NCBI GenBank assembly: GCA_002320775.1
Contig: DCKY01000088.1
Location: 4,452 to 12,431, forward strand
Origin: Planctomycetes bacterium UBA1662
Lineage (GTDB): Bacteria > Planctomycetota > UBA8108
DNA: 7,980 bases
Direction: 5' to 3'
The position numbers and the translations under genes are program-made. Under the pieces are notes generated by a model. That model was not told where the DNA came from. It saw nothing but the letters and a program-made list of their open reading frames with translations, and did not search any database. How positions within the stretch are numbered: the stretch's first letter is position 1; each line of letters starts with the position of its first letter. Positions 1-6,359 of this stretch are shown one piece after another.

Positions 1-1
1 G

Positions 2-661
2 AAGCAGGCCCGCCAACACCTCGAGAGAGTCACTCGAGCCATCGGCAAGATGGCCTATTCGACCCCGCTAGCCCAGACCATCGATGGTGTCCCCCAGCTG
101 GTCAGTTCCGGCGCTGACCACGTCGGTGCCTATGACCTCAGAACAGGAAAAGAGCTCTGGTGGATGCCCTACACCGGCTTCTCACAGGTTGGCCGCCCCT
201 CCTACGGCAATGGACTGTTCTACGTCATCGGCTCGGTACGCCAGGACCATTTCGCGATCTTCGCTGTACGCCCCGGCAAAGGACAGCTGACGGATCAGCA
301 GATTGTCTGGAAGAATTCCAGCGGCATAGGGCACGTCCCCTCTCCTCTGCTTGTTGGTAAGGAGATCTACGCCGTCGATGACAAGGGTATCACCAGCTGC
401 CTCGATGCCATGACTGGAAAGGTCCACTGGAAAAAGCGCCTGGGCGGAAACTACAGGGCTTCACCTCTTGAAATTCGCGGCCGCATCTACACCTGCAGCC
501 GGGAGGGAGTCTGCCATGTGCTGGCCGCCGGAAAAGAATACAAGGTGATCGCGACCAACAAGCTCGATGGGACCCTGATGGCCTCACCCGCGGTAGCCGG
601 CCGGGCGCTGTTTATCCGAAGCGGCACCCACCTCTACCGTATCGAAAAGCCCGGGAAATAG
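2..661 (+). CDS. PQQ-like beta-propeller repeat protein, C-terminal part (5' end outside window)
   Basis: The frame is open from base 2 to a TAG at 659-661, giving about 219 visible residues; the first ATG at 50 is internal, because coding-like sequence runs upstream to the window edge. Two typical PQQ-like blade strands are visible: YDLRTGKELWW at 131-163 and CLDAMTGKVHW at 398-430, each an Asp/Leu stretch followed by T-G-K and a Trp. Between and after them come the usual S-P and G-R-I-Y strands (ASPLEIRGRIYTCSR; later ASPAVAGRALFIRS). This matches the PQQ_2/BamB-like fold, here with roughly three to four blades. Family members are usually exported and act as scaffolds, or bind PQQ in real quinoproteins; no calcium or PQQ-binding residues can be identified, so no enzyme activity is claimed. 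The protein ends soon after the last blade (HLYRIEKPGK), a normal end for the family. The PhyH gene begins 7 bases after the stop, so the two are probably co-transcribed. Confidence 0.88.
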   Translation, partial: KQARQHLERVTRAIGKMAYSTPLAQTIDGVPQLVSSGADHVGAYDLRTGKELWWMPYTGFSQVGRPSYGNGLFYVIGSVRQDHFAIFAVRPGKGQLTDQQIVWKNSSGIGHVPSPLLVGKEIYAVDDKGITSCLDAMTGKVHWKKRLGGNYRASPLEIRGRIYTCSREGVCHVLAAGKEYKVIATNKLDGTLMASPAVAGRALFIRSGTHLYRIEKPGK

Positions 662-668
662 GCTGCCG

Positions 669-1499
669 ATGAAAAAGGAATTTCGCGCGGTCCCCCGGCC
701 CGACGACATCGCTGACATGGCTCGGGAGCTTCGGTTCCACCCGGCGAGCACACAGTCTCCCGAAGCCCTCTCCGGGAAGCAGGTCGAAGAGTTCAATCGT
801 GACGGGTATCTCAAAAACCTGAGAATCTATGATGACGCGGAAATTACGGGCATCCGTGGCTTCTTCGACGGCTTGCTCGAAAAGACCCTCGCGGCCGGCG
901 ACGACAGCTACTCCATCAGCACCGCTCACCTGCTCTACCCCGCCGTCTGGGACATCCTGACCCACCCACCCATCGTGGCGATCGCCAGGGATCTCCTTGG
1001 CCCCGATGTCATCGGCTGGGGGTCTCATTTTTTCTGCAAGATGCCCGGAGATGGCAAGGCGGTCGCCTGGCACCAGGATGCGAGCTACTGGCCGATGACT
1101 CCCTCAAAAACCGCGACTATCTGGCTGGCGATCGACAAAGCCGACCTCGGCAACGCCTGCATGAGCTTCATCTCCGGCTCCCACCACGAGGGTCATCTCC
1201 AGTGGCGTGAAAGCCGCGAAGCTGAAAACAACGTACTGAACCAGACCGTGGAGGATGCGGAGAGTTACGGCGAGGTGGTCCCGGTAGAGCTCGATGCTGG
1301 CGAGGCCTCTGTCCACTCCGACCTGCTCCTGCATGGCTCCGAGGCCAACACCTCCAACCGGCGGCGTTGCGGCCTGACCCTGCGCTACTGCACACCCGAC
1401 GTCAGGGCAGAAAACGACTGGCACCAGAAGGGTGTCCTGGTTTGCGGAGAAGATCGCCATGGAAACTGGGCAAATCGCCCGAGACCTGAGGCTGAATAG
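669..1499 (+). CDS. Phytanoyl-CoA dioxygenase (PhyH) family Fe(II)/2-oxoglutarate oxygenase
   Basis: A 276-residue protein with the PhyH signature. The iron triad is visible: H135 and D137 in AWHQDASYW, and distal H222 in DLLLHGSEANTSN. R233, 11 residues after the distal His, lies where the 2-oxoglutarate-binding Arg is expected; human PHYH has the same 11-residue spacing (H264/R275). Aromatic and polar residues between (TIWLAIDKADLGNACMSFISGSH, in pieces 149-171) form the usual core strand and loop of the double-stranded beta-helix. Length is normal for bacterial members. There is no signal peptide, so it should act in the cytoplasm, unlike its exported neighbours. The ATG follows the upstream stop by 7 bases and has only a weak ribosome site (AUAGG overlapping that stop), suggesting translational coupling. 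The substrate cannot be told from sequence: bacterial PhyH enzymes hydroxylate varied small molecules and few act on phytanoyl-CoA. Family assignment is firm, specific role unknown. Confidence 0.93.
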   Translation: MKKEFRAVPRPDDIADMARELRFHPASTQSPEALSGKQVEEFNRDGYLKNLRIYDDAEITGIRGFFDGLLEKTLAAGDDSYSISTAHLLYPAVWDILTHPPIVAIARDLLGPDVIGWGSHFFCKMPGDGKAVAWHQDASYWPMTPSKTATIWLAIDKADLGNACMSFISGSHHEGHLQWRESREAENNVLNQTVEDAESYGEVVPVELDAGEASVHSDLLLHGSEANTSNRRRCGLTLRYCTPDVRAENDWHQKGVLVCGEDRHGNWANRPRPEAE

Positions 1500-1552
1500 G
1501 CCCGGTCCGTGAACGTGGAACCTGTAAATTCAATCGAAACCCTGGCGCCCGG

Positions 1553-1560
1553 AAGGAGGA
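1553..1560 (+). promoter_or_regulatory. Strong Shine-Dalgarno of the sulfatase gene, long spacer
   Basis: AAGGAGGA is an almost perfect anti-16S match, but 13 bases lie between its end and the ATG at 1574, longer than the usual 5-10. No other in-frame ATG, GTG or TTG lies at a better distance, and the ATG is followed directly by a good signal peptide, so the start is kept. The rest of the 74-base gap (1500-1573) shows no convincing promoter. Confidence 0.6.
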
Positions 1561-1573
1561 ATCAGAGCCCACC

Positions 1574-3376
1574 ATGAAAAGACCCCCAAGCCTCCAGGCC
1601 CTGGCCCTTCTTTTCCTCATACCAGCCGCCTTCTTCTTCCCGGCCCCCGCGGACGCGGCCCGCCGCCCGAACGTTATCGTCATCCTGACCGATGACCAGG
1701 GTTGGGGTGATCTGTCACTCAATGGCAACGGCAACCTGGCCACTCCTGAAATCGACGCACTCGCCCGCGCCGGAGCGCGCTTTGACCGTTTCTACGTCTG
1801 CCCTGTATGCTCCCCCACCCGCTCCGAGTTCCTTACCGGACGCTACCACCCGCGTAGCGGGGTCTTCAGCACCTCCGCTGGCGGAGAACGAATCGACCTC
1901 GATGAAATGATGATCGGACAAAGCTTCCAGGCCGCAGGCTATGCCACCGGAGCCTTCGGCAAATGGCACAACGGAATGCAACACCCCTATCATCCGAACG
2001 CCCGCGGTTTTGATGAATACTACGGCTTCTGCTCCGGGCATTGGGGAAACTACTACGACCCTGTTCTCGAACACAACGGCAGGCTGGTTCGAGGCAAGGG
2101 CTTCATCATCGATGACCTCACCAACAAGGCCATCGAGTTCATTGAAAAGAACCGCGACAAGCCCTTCTTCGCCTACATCCCCTACAACACCCCCCACTCG
2201 CCGATGCAGGTCCCGGACCGGTGGTGGAACAAATTCAAGGGCAAGGACCTGCCCATGCGGCCCACCTCGAAGAAGCGGGAAAACCTTCCACACACCCGCG
2301 CTGCCCTGGCCATGTGTGAAAACATCGACTGGAATGTCGGCCGCATCCTCGACAGGCTGGATGAGCTGAAACTTACAAACGACACCATCGTGGTCTATTT
2401 CTGCGACAATGGTCCCAACGGCAACCGCTGGAATGGCGGCATGAAGGGCCGCAAGGGCTCAACCGACGAAGGTGGTGTTCGCAGCCCGCTGCTGGTGCGC
2501 TGGCCGGGAAAGATCAAGGCCGGGAAGACCGTCCCGCAGATCAGCGCGGCGATCGATCTCCTGCCGACCCTGGCCGGGCTCGCCGGGATCCCTGTGGCCA
2601 GCCGCAAGCCGCTCGATGGCGTCAGCCTGAAGCCCCTGCTGCTTGAAGAAAAAAGCAGCTGGCTCGAAAGGAATATCTACTCCCATTGGAGGGGCAGGGT
2701 CAGCCTGCGAACCCAGCGATTCCGCCTCGACCACCAGGGCCGACTGTACGACATGGTGAAAGACCCGGGCCAGGTACGAGATGCCTCCTCTGACCATCCG
2801 GCGATCGCGAGGCGATTACGAGATGACAGAGACGCCTGGGCCAAGGGAATTCTCCCCGAGCTGAAACAACCCCCACGCCCCTTTGTCCTCGGTCATCCCG
2901 GCTCCAGGTACACGCAGCTCCCGGCCCGCGATGGAACCGCCTCCGGAGAGATCCGGCGCTCCAACCGATTCCCGAATTGTTCCTATTTTACCAATTGGAA
3001 GAATGTCGAGGACTCCATCTCCTGGAACGTTGAGATCCCCTCTGGCGGAACCTTCGAGGTCGAGCTCCATTACGCCTGCGGGAAGGATGCTGTCGGTTCC
3101 ACCATCGAGCTCGGCATGCGATCCGGCAATGCTGGAGCCGCCCCCGGGGGTAGCCTGCGAAAAAAAGTGACCGAGCCTCATGACCCACCCCTTCGCGGAG
3201 CGGATGAAGACTGCGTCAAACGAACCGAGTCCTACGTAAAGGACTTCAAGCCGCTCAAGCTTGGCAGGATGAAGCTCTCAAAAGGCGCGGGAAGGCTTAC
3301 CCTCCGGGCCATTGAAAAGCCCGGCCCAGAGCTCATCGAGGTGCGCCTGCTCTTCTTTACCCGGGTCAGCGATTAG
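1574..3376 (+). CDS. Secreted type I (formylglycine) sulfatase with C-terminal beta-rich domain
   Basis: A 600-residue exported sulfatase that hydrolyses sulfate esters. Residues 1-28 are a signal peptide (basic MKR, hydrophobic core, PADA cleavage site). The catalytic domain starts at RPNVIVILTDDQGWGD, with metal ligands D40 and D41. C79-S-P-T-R83 is the C-x-P-x-R motif whose Cys is converted to formylglycine by FGE, so this is a Cys-type enzyme needing that maturase, which is not in the window. Other active-site elements are G129-K130-W-H132, TPH at 206-208 (H208), D278-N279, and K294 in the KGSTDEGG motif that binds the sulfate. The classical fold ends near residue 430. Residues about 436-600 form an extra domain with alternating strands and many aromatic residues, discussed under findings. 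It follows PhyH on the same strand and ends 32 bases from a convergent gene. Likely substrate is a sulfated polysaccharide, but the subfamily cannot be assigned by eye. Annotations such as arylsulfatase A or N-acetylgalactosamine-6-sulfatase would be over-specific. Confidence 0.96.
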   Translation: MKRPPSLQALALLFLIPAAFFFPAPADAARRPNVIVILTDDQGWGDLSLNGNGNLATPEIDALARAGARFDRFYVCPVCSPTRSEFLTGRYHPRSGVFSTSAGGERIDLDEMMIGQSFQAAGYATGAFGKWHNGMQHPYHPNARGFDEYYGFCSGHWGNYYDPVLEHNGRLVRGKGFIIDDLTNKAIEFIEKNRDKPFFAYIPYNTPHSPMQVPDRWWNKFKGKDLPMRPTSKKRENLPHTRAALAMCENIDWNVGRILDRLDELKLTNDTIVVYFCDNGPNGNRWNGGMKGRKGSTDEGGVRSPLLVRWPGKIKAGKTVPQISAAIDLLPTLAGLAGIPVASRKPLDGVSLKPLLLEEKSSWLERNIYSHWRGRVSLRTQRFRLDHQGRLYDMVKDPGQVRDASSDHPAIARRLRDDRDAWAKGILPELKQPPRPFVLGHPGSRYTQLPARDGTASGEIRRSNRFPNCSYFTNWKNVEDSISWNVEIPSGGTFEVELHYACGKDAVGSTIELGMRSGNAGAAPGGSLRKKVTEPHDPPLRGADEDCVKRTESYVKDFKPLKLGRMKLSKGAGRLTLRAIEKPGPELIEVRLLFFTRVSD

Positions 3377-3408
3377 CCCACAGGGTACTGGCAGGGCCGC
3401 GCGGACCT

Positions 3409-4689
3409 CTACTCGCCACTGGCATCCGGCAGAGACCACCGGGTCAGTGTTTCATGGTCCTTCACAAGCAGCCCACCCTTGAGCAGCACAGGCGGAGCCC
3501 AGGTAGGACTATTGGCGACCTGGTAGGTGGCGGCCTTCCGGAAGCTGTCGCCTGTGGCTGTGATCACCTGCAGCCCGCCATCATTCACGAGCGCGACGAC
3601 ATAGCCTTCGATGGAGAGGAACATGACGTTCTGACCGGTTCTCCCGGGCCCCTTCCACAGGACCTTGCCCGTATCCAGGTCCAGGCAGAAAAAACGCCCC
3701 TTGTCGTAATGGGAGAGCCCATAGAGCAGCTCACCGTTAACGACCGCCGTGCTCATATCGAGCGCGACCTCTTTCTGGCTCCAACCCTTTTTAACGCTCC
3801 AGACACCGTCGACAAGCTTTGGCTCGATACTGTGAACTCCACGGTTCTCCCCCCCGACCAGCACACGCCCCTTGTGAAAGACGGGAGTCGGCATGTTCTG
3901 GTTGTGGGTCTTGTGTGGAAATGGGTATTCCCACAGCAGCCGTCCGGAACGGCTCTCCACTCCGGCAAGGACCCTGTGGTTCCACTCGACAACCTGTCGC
4001 ACCCCGCCAATCTCCACCAGCAGGGGTGATGAGTAGCAAGGGCCGTCCTGGCCCTGGCTCCAGACCTCCTTACCCGTCGCGACATCGAGAGCGACCAGCG
4101 CGCCCGACTCCTCCATGCCAAAATGAGCGATCACTCGTTTACCATCCACCAGCGGCGATGTGGATGCGCCCCAATAAGGATGGCTCTTCTTGAACCGTTT
4201 TCGATAGTCCCGGCGCCAGAGCTCTTTGCCTGATGCCGCATCCCAGGCTGTCAAGACCCCCGATATGCTCATGGTAAAGAGCCTGCCATCGGCCAGCACG
4301 GGACAGGACTTGGGGCCCTTCCCATGTCGCTCTCCACCACCGCCGATCTTGAAAGGCGCGGAATAGCTTTTCTTCCATTTCACCTTGCCGGTCTCAAGGT
4401 CGAAACACCAGACGACCTCGGCGTCGCCCTGGCGCGCATGCTGGTAGACCCGCCCGGAGGCCACCAGTGGAGATCCATAGCCTGTGCCGACCTTGACTCG
4501 CCAGCCGCGCTGGAGCTTCTCAGGCCACCTGGAAGGCGCCTTGAAAGCATCCACCCAGCCATCCCGCCCCGGCCCGAGCCAGCCGGGCCAGTAGACGCCC
4601 CCGCCGCTGTCGACCTGCGCCTGGCAGACTCCCGCCAGGGAGATCAATACCGTGAAGCCAATGGCCAGCCTGCAATACGCTGGTTTCAT
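3409..4689 (-). CDS. Secreted PQQ-like (BamB-like) beta-propeller protein, complete
   Basis: A 426-residue protein with a signal peptide (residues 1-24, ending VCQA before QVDSG; the C22 context is not a proper lipobox). WPGWLGPGRDG at 34-44 is the N-terminal signature common in planctomycete PQQ-like proteins, where W-P-x-W-x-G-P-x-R-D-G is usual. At least five blade motifs follow: DLETGKVKW (97-105), DAASGKELW (150-158), DVATGKEVW (202-210), a weaker SRSGRLLW (246-253) and DLDTGKVLW (337-345), enough for a seven- or eight-bladed propeller with less regular blades between. No quinoprotein dehydrogenase catalytic signature is recognisable, so a binding or scaffold role outside the cytoplasm is more likely than redox activity. 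It starts 21 bases after the DUF1501 stop and has a good ribosome site (GGGAAGGG at 4698-4705, 8 bases before the ATG), so it is the second gene of a DUF1501-PQQ unit. It converges on the sulfatase gene. The partial protein at 2-661 is of the same superfamily, but shares little beyond blade motifs. Confidence 0.93.
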   Translation of the reverse strand: MKPAYCRLAIGFTVLISLAGVCQAQVDSGGGVYWPGWLGPGRDGWVDAFKAPSRWPEKLQRGWRVKVGTGYGSPLVASGRVYQHARQGDAEVVWCFDLETGKVKWKKSYSAPFKIGGGGERHGKGPKSCPVLADGRLFTMSISGVLTAWDAASGKELWRRDYRKRFKKSHPYWGASTSPLVDGKRVIAHFGMEESGALVALDVATGKEVWSQGQDGPCYSSPLLVEIGGVRQVVEWNHRVLAGVESRSGRLLWEYPFPHKTHNQNMPTPVFHKGRVLVGGENRGVHSIEPKLVDGVWSVKKGWSQKEVALDMSTAVVNGELLYGLSHYDKGRFFCLDLDTGKVLWKGPGRTGQNVMFLSIEGYVVALVNDGGLQVITATGDSFRKAATYQVANSPTWAPPVLLKGGLLVKDHETLTRWSLPDASGE

Positions 4690-4710
4690 TTCCTGGACCC
4701 TTCCCGCTGC

Positions 4711-6162
4711 CTAGAACAGCTCCTTGATCGGAGTGCCATCCAAGACCAGCTGCCCCGGGACACGGGGTATGGTCGAATCAAGCCGCATCTTGCCGACATC
4801 GAAGACGGTGTGAAGGATCGTTGTCATCATGTCACCGGGAGTGATCGGCCGGGTCGCCGGCTTCTCAGCCTTGGCGTTGGATCTTCCGATCACCTGCCCC
4901 ATCTGCAGGCCTCCGCCAGCGAAAACCAGCGGACAGAGATTGGCCCAATGGCCCCGACCGCTACCCTTGCCGATCTTCGGGGTGCGCCCGAAGTCGCCGG
5001 TGATGACCAGCAGGATTTTTTCGCTCAGCCCTCGCTGTTCAACATCCTCCAGGAAAGCCGACACGGCCTGGTCCATGGTCGGCCCCAGCATGGCCATCCC
5101 CTTGACCATCCCAGGGTTGTTGCTGTCAGCGTGCATGTCCCACCCGGCGCTATGCACCGACACAAAGCCGGCCCCGGACTCACAGAGCCTCCGGGCGAGG
5201 AGCATCTGCTTACCAAGGGTGCTGGGCCTGTGGCTGCTATGCCCGATCTTTATATGGCTGGTGTCGTATTTCTCCACCAACCGGGGATCTTCAAGCCCCA
5301 GGTCAAACGCCCTGGTCGCGCCGCCAAGCAACATGGAGACGGCCTGGGACGACAGCTTGTCCATCGTCCCCAGCGCCTTGCTGCCATCCAGCCGCCGCCG
5401 AAAGGCGTCGATGGAGTCGAGTAGCCGGCGACGATTTTCAAAAATCTCCGGAGGGAGATTCAGGGTCATGTTCGCCACGCCCGGGTCCACTCGCTGGTCG
5501 TTGTTCCTGGCAATAGTCTTCCCCGCGGCCTCCGCGCCCCAGCCCACCTGCCGGGGGAACGGTCCGTAGGACCTCCCCAGAGAGCCGGACCAGGAGCCCT
5601 TGTTAAATCGATGGAACTCCTTGGTGTACTGCCGATCCACCTCGGCCTCGTTCAGGGTGATGTAGGTGGGCAAGCCGGTGTCAGGATGGTTCGTTCCACG
5701 CAGGCGTGAGTAGCAGGATCCGATGCTGAAGCCACTCGATCGGTTGCCGACCGGATCGGTCCCACCGGAGAGCACATGAATATGAGCCTTCTCATGATCG
5801 CCCACCTTGTGGGCATGCGATCGAACGACCGCCAGCTTGTCAGCCATGGCGGCCAGCCTCGGGAAGCTTCCCCCGAAGGTGACGCCGGGAAGTTTCGTCT
5901 TCACCTCGCCGTTGACGCTGCGATACTCCATCGGAGCGTCCATCTTGGGATCAAAGGTCTCGATCTGGCTGGCGCCACCGGAGAGGTAGAGCAGAACGAC
6001 GGACTTGTCCCGCACATAGCCCTCATCGAAAGAGCCCCCCTTCGCCGCGAGCAGGCTTGGGAGCGCCAGCCCGCCAAGCCCCAGGCTTCCGACCCGAAGG
6101 AAATCACGCCGGCTGAAACCGGAGCAATCTCTGCCTCCTCCCGTCTGGACAAAATTGAGCAC
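4711..6162 (-). CDS. DUF1501 family protein, Tat-exported
   Basis: A 483-residue member of DUF1501, a family in the alkaline phosphatase/sulfatase clan and abundant in Planctomycetota; the molecular function is not established. The start is GTG, set by AGAGGAG 11 bases upstream and by the expected N-terminus. S17-R-R-D-F-L-R23 followed by a hydrophobic, Gly- and Leu-rich segment (24-40) is a clear twin-arginine signal, implying export as a folded protein, often with bound metal. Family landmarks in order: SGGASQIETFDPK at 61-73, VVRSHAHKVGDHEKAH at 112-127, GWDMHAD at 340-346, TGDFGRTPK at 388-396, GRGHW at 402-406, FAGGGLQMGQVIG at 414-426, and the C-terminal HTVFD and DGTPIKELF. His and Asp residues in these blocks resemble clan metal ligands, but I cannot assign a nucleophile. 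Length is normal and the gene is intact. A promoter lies directly upstream, and the PQQ-like gene follows by 21 bases. Confidence 0.94.
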   Translation of the reverse strand: MLNFVQTGGGRDCSGFSRRDFLRVGSLGLGGLALPSLLAAKGGSFDEGYVRDKSVVLLYLSGGASQIETFDPKMDAPMEYRSVNGEVKTKLPGVTFGGSFPRLAAMADKLAVVRSHAHKVGDHEKAHIHVLSGGTDPVGNRSSGFSIGSCYSRLRGTNHPDTGLPTYITLNEAEVDRQYTKEFHRFNKGSWSGSLGRSYGPFPRQVGWGAEAAGKTIARNNDQRVDPGVANMTLNLPPEIFENRRRLLDSIDAFRRRLDGSKALGTMDKLSSQAVSMLLGGATRAFDLGLEDPRLVEKYDTSHIKIGHSSHRPSTLGKQMLLARRLCESGAGFVSVHSAGWDMHADSNNPGMVKGMAMLGPTMDQAVSAFLEDVEQRGLSEKILLVITGDFGRTPKIGKGSGRGHWANLCPLVFAGGGLQMGQVIGRSNAKAEKPATRPITPGDMMTTILHTVFDVGKMRLDSTIPRVPGQLVLDGTPIKELF

Positions 6163-6173
6163 TGCTTCGTATT

Positions 6174-6180
6174 CTCCTCT
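6174..6180 (-). promoter_or_regulatory. Shine-Dalgarno fixing the GTG start of the DUF1501 gene
   Basis: Reading the minus strand, AGAGGAG ends 11 bases before the GTG at 6162-6160. The spacer is slightly long, but this GTG gives the usual DUF1501 layout: a short head, then the twin-arginine motif at residue 18. I see no in-frame ATG between the site and the SRRDFLR motif. Confidence 0.6.
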
Positions 6181-6199
6181 ACAGTCGGCAACGCGAACA

Positions 6200-6243
6200 T
6201 ATGAGATTCGCTGTGTAGAACCACGCTGATCTCATAGCGCTAT
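6200..6243 (-). promoter_or_regulatory. Palindrome and inverted repeat at the predicted transcription start of DUF1501
   Basis: Two overlapping symmetric elements are visible. ATAGCGCTAT at 6234-6243 is a perfect 10-bp palindrome touching the -10 box. TATGAGAT (6200-6207) and ATCTCATA (6229-6236) are perfect 8-bp inverted arms 21 bases apart. With the -10 at 6242-6247, transcription should start near 6235. The arms could therefore form a hairpin at the extreme 5' end of the mRNA, or the palindrome could be a repressor operator. The symmetry is seen directly; the role is inferred. Confidence 0.4.
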
Positions 6244-6270
6244 TTTAGGTTATCCGGAATGGACAGCCAA
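6242..6270 (-). promoter_or_regulatory. Sigma70-type promoter of the DUF1501-PQQ unit
   Basis: On the minus strand TTGGCT (6270-6265) is followed after exactly 17 bases by TAAAAT (6247-6242). This matches the -35 TTGACA at four of six positions and the -10 TATAAT at five of six, with ideal spacing. It lies about 72 bases upstream of the GTG start, facing the DUF1501 gene, in the only sizeable intergenic gap. The -10 sits in one of the few AT-rich patches of the window. Confidence 0.55.
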
Positions 6271-6276
6271 GAGTTT

Positions 6277-6294
6277 GCCAGCGGATCTTCTGGC
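6277..6294 (-). other. Small hairpin abutting the three-way-junction element
   Basis: GCCAG (6277-6281) and CTGGC (6290-6294) can pair around an 8-base loop. The stem is directly adjacent, without a spacer, to the outer stem of the 6295-6357 element, extending that structured region to about 81 bases. No T-run follows on the minus strand, so it is not a standard intrinsic terminator. Confidence 0.3.
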
Positions 6295-6357
6295 GGCCTC
6301 AAAGGTCCCCGAGAACCCTAAGTGAAACAATATAAGGACTTAGAGATTCCTGAGGCC
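6295..6357 (-). other. Potential three-way-junction RNA after the sialidase-like gene
   Basis: Two bases after the TAA of the sialidase-like gene, the minus strand can fold into three helices. The outer stem P1 pairs GGCCTCA with TGAGGCC (7 bp, ends at 6357 and 6295). Inside it, P2 pairs CTAAGT with ACTTAG (6 bp, 14-base AU-rich loop). P3 follows P2 with no linker: GGTTC and GGACC close a TCGG tetraloop, including one U-G wobble. That wobble becomes a C-A mismatch on the other strand, so the fold favours minus-strand RNA, as expected for a 3' UTR or the leader of the next gene. It could act as a terminator, an mRNA-stabilising 3' end or an attenuator. The pairing is seen; the function is a guess. 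Confidence 0.35.
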
Positions 6358-6359
6358 TT

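Noticed and set aside
1504..1522. Hairpin GGTCC/GGAACC upstream of the sulfatase
   Set aside because: The stem is five pairs with a bulged A and no accompanying signal; this is expected by chance in GC-rich spacer DNA.
1715..2293. A 192-codon minus-strand frame inside the sulfatase gene
   Set aside because: It lies wholly inside the catalytic domain of the sulfatase, whose motifs are all intact, and shows no recognisable protein features.
3362..3448. Direct repeat CCGGGTCAG at the sulfatase end and inside the PQQ-like gene
   Set aside because: It is nine bases, both copies are in coding sequence, and it has no extended similarity; it does not look like a target-site duplication or att site.
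4324..5424. A 366-codon open frame on the plus strand, antisense across the DUF1501/PQQ-like junction
   Set aside because: It is the opposite-strand shadow of two well-supported genes, is rich in Pro, Arg and His as such shadows are in GC-rich DNA, shows no domain motif, and straddles a gene boundary.
6163..6224. Short leader or alternative upstream start for DUF1501 in another frame
   Set aside because: The alternative frame runs into the DUF1501 gene out of phase and has no family features; the GTG at 6162 with its ribosome site explains the N-terminus.
6295..6357. tRNA or tRNA-like gene, suggested by the 7-bp outer stem and an inner GGTTC
   Set aside because: There are only two inner arms, P3 has a four-base loop instead of the seven-base T loop, no anticodon arm with a seven-base loop is present, and no D-arm can be drawn.
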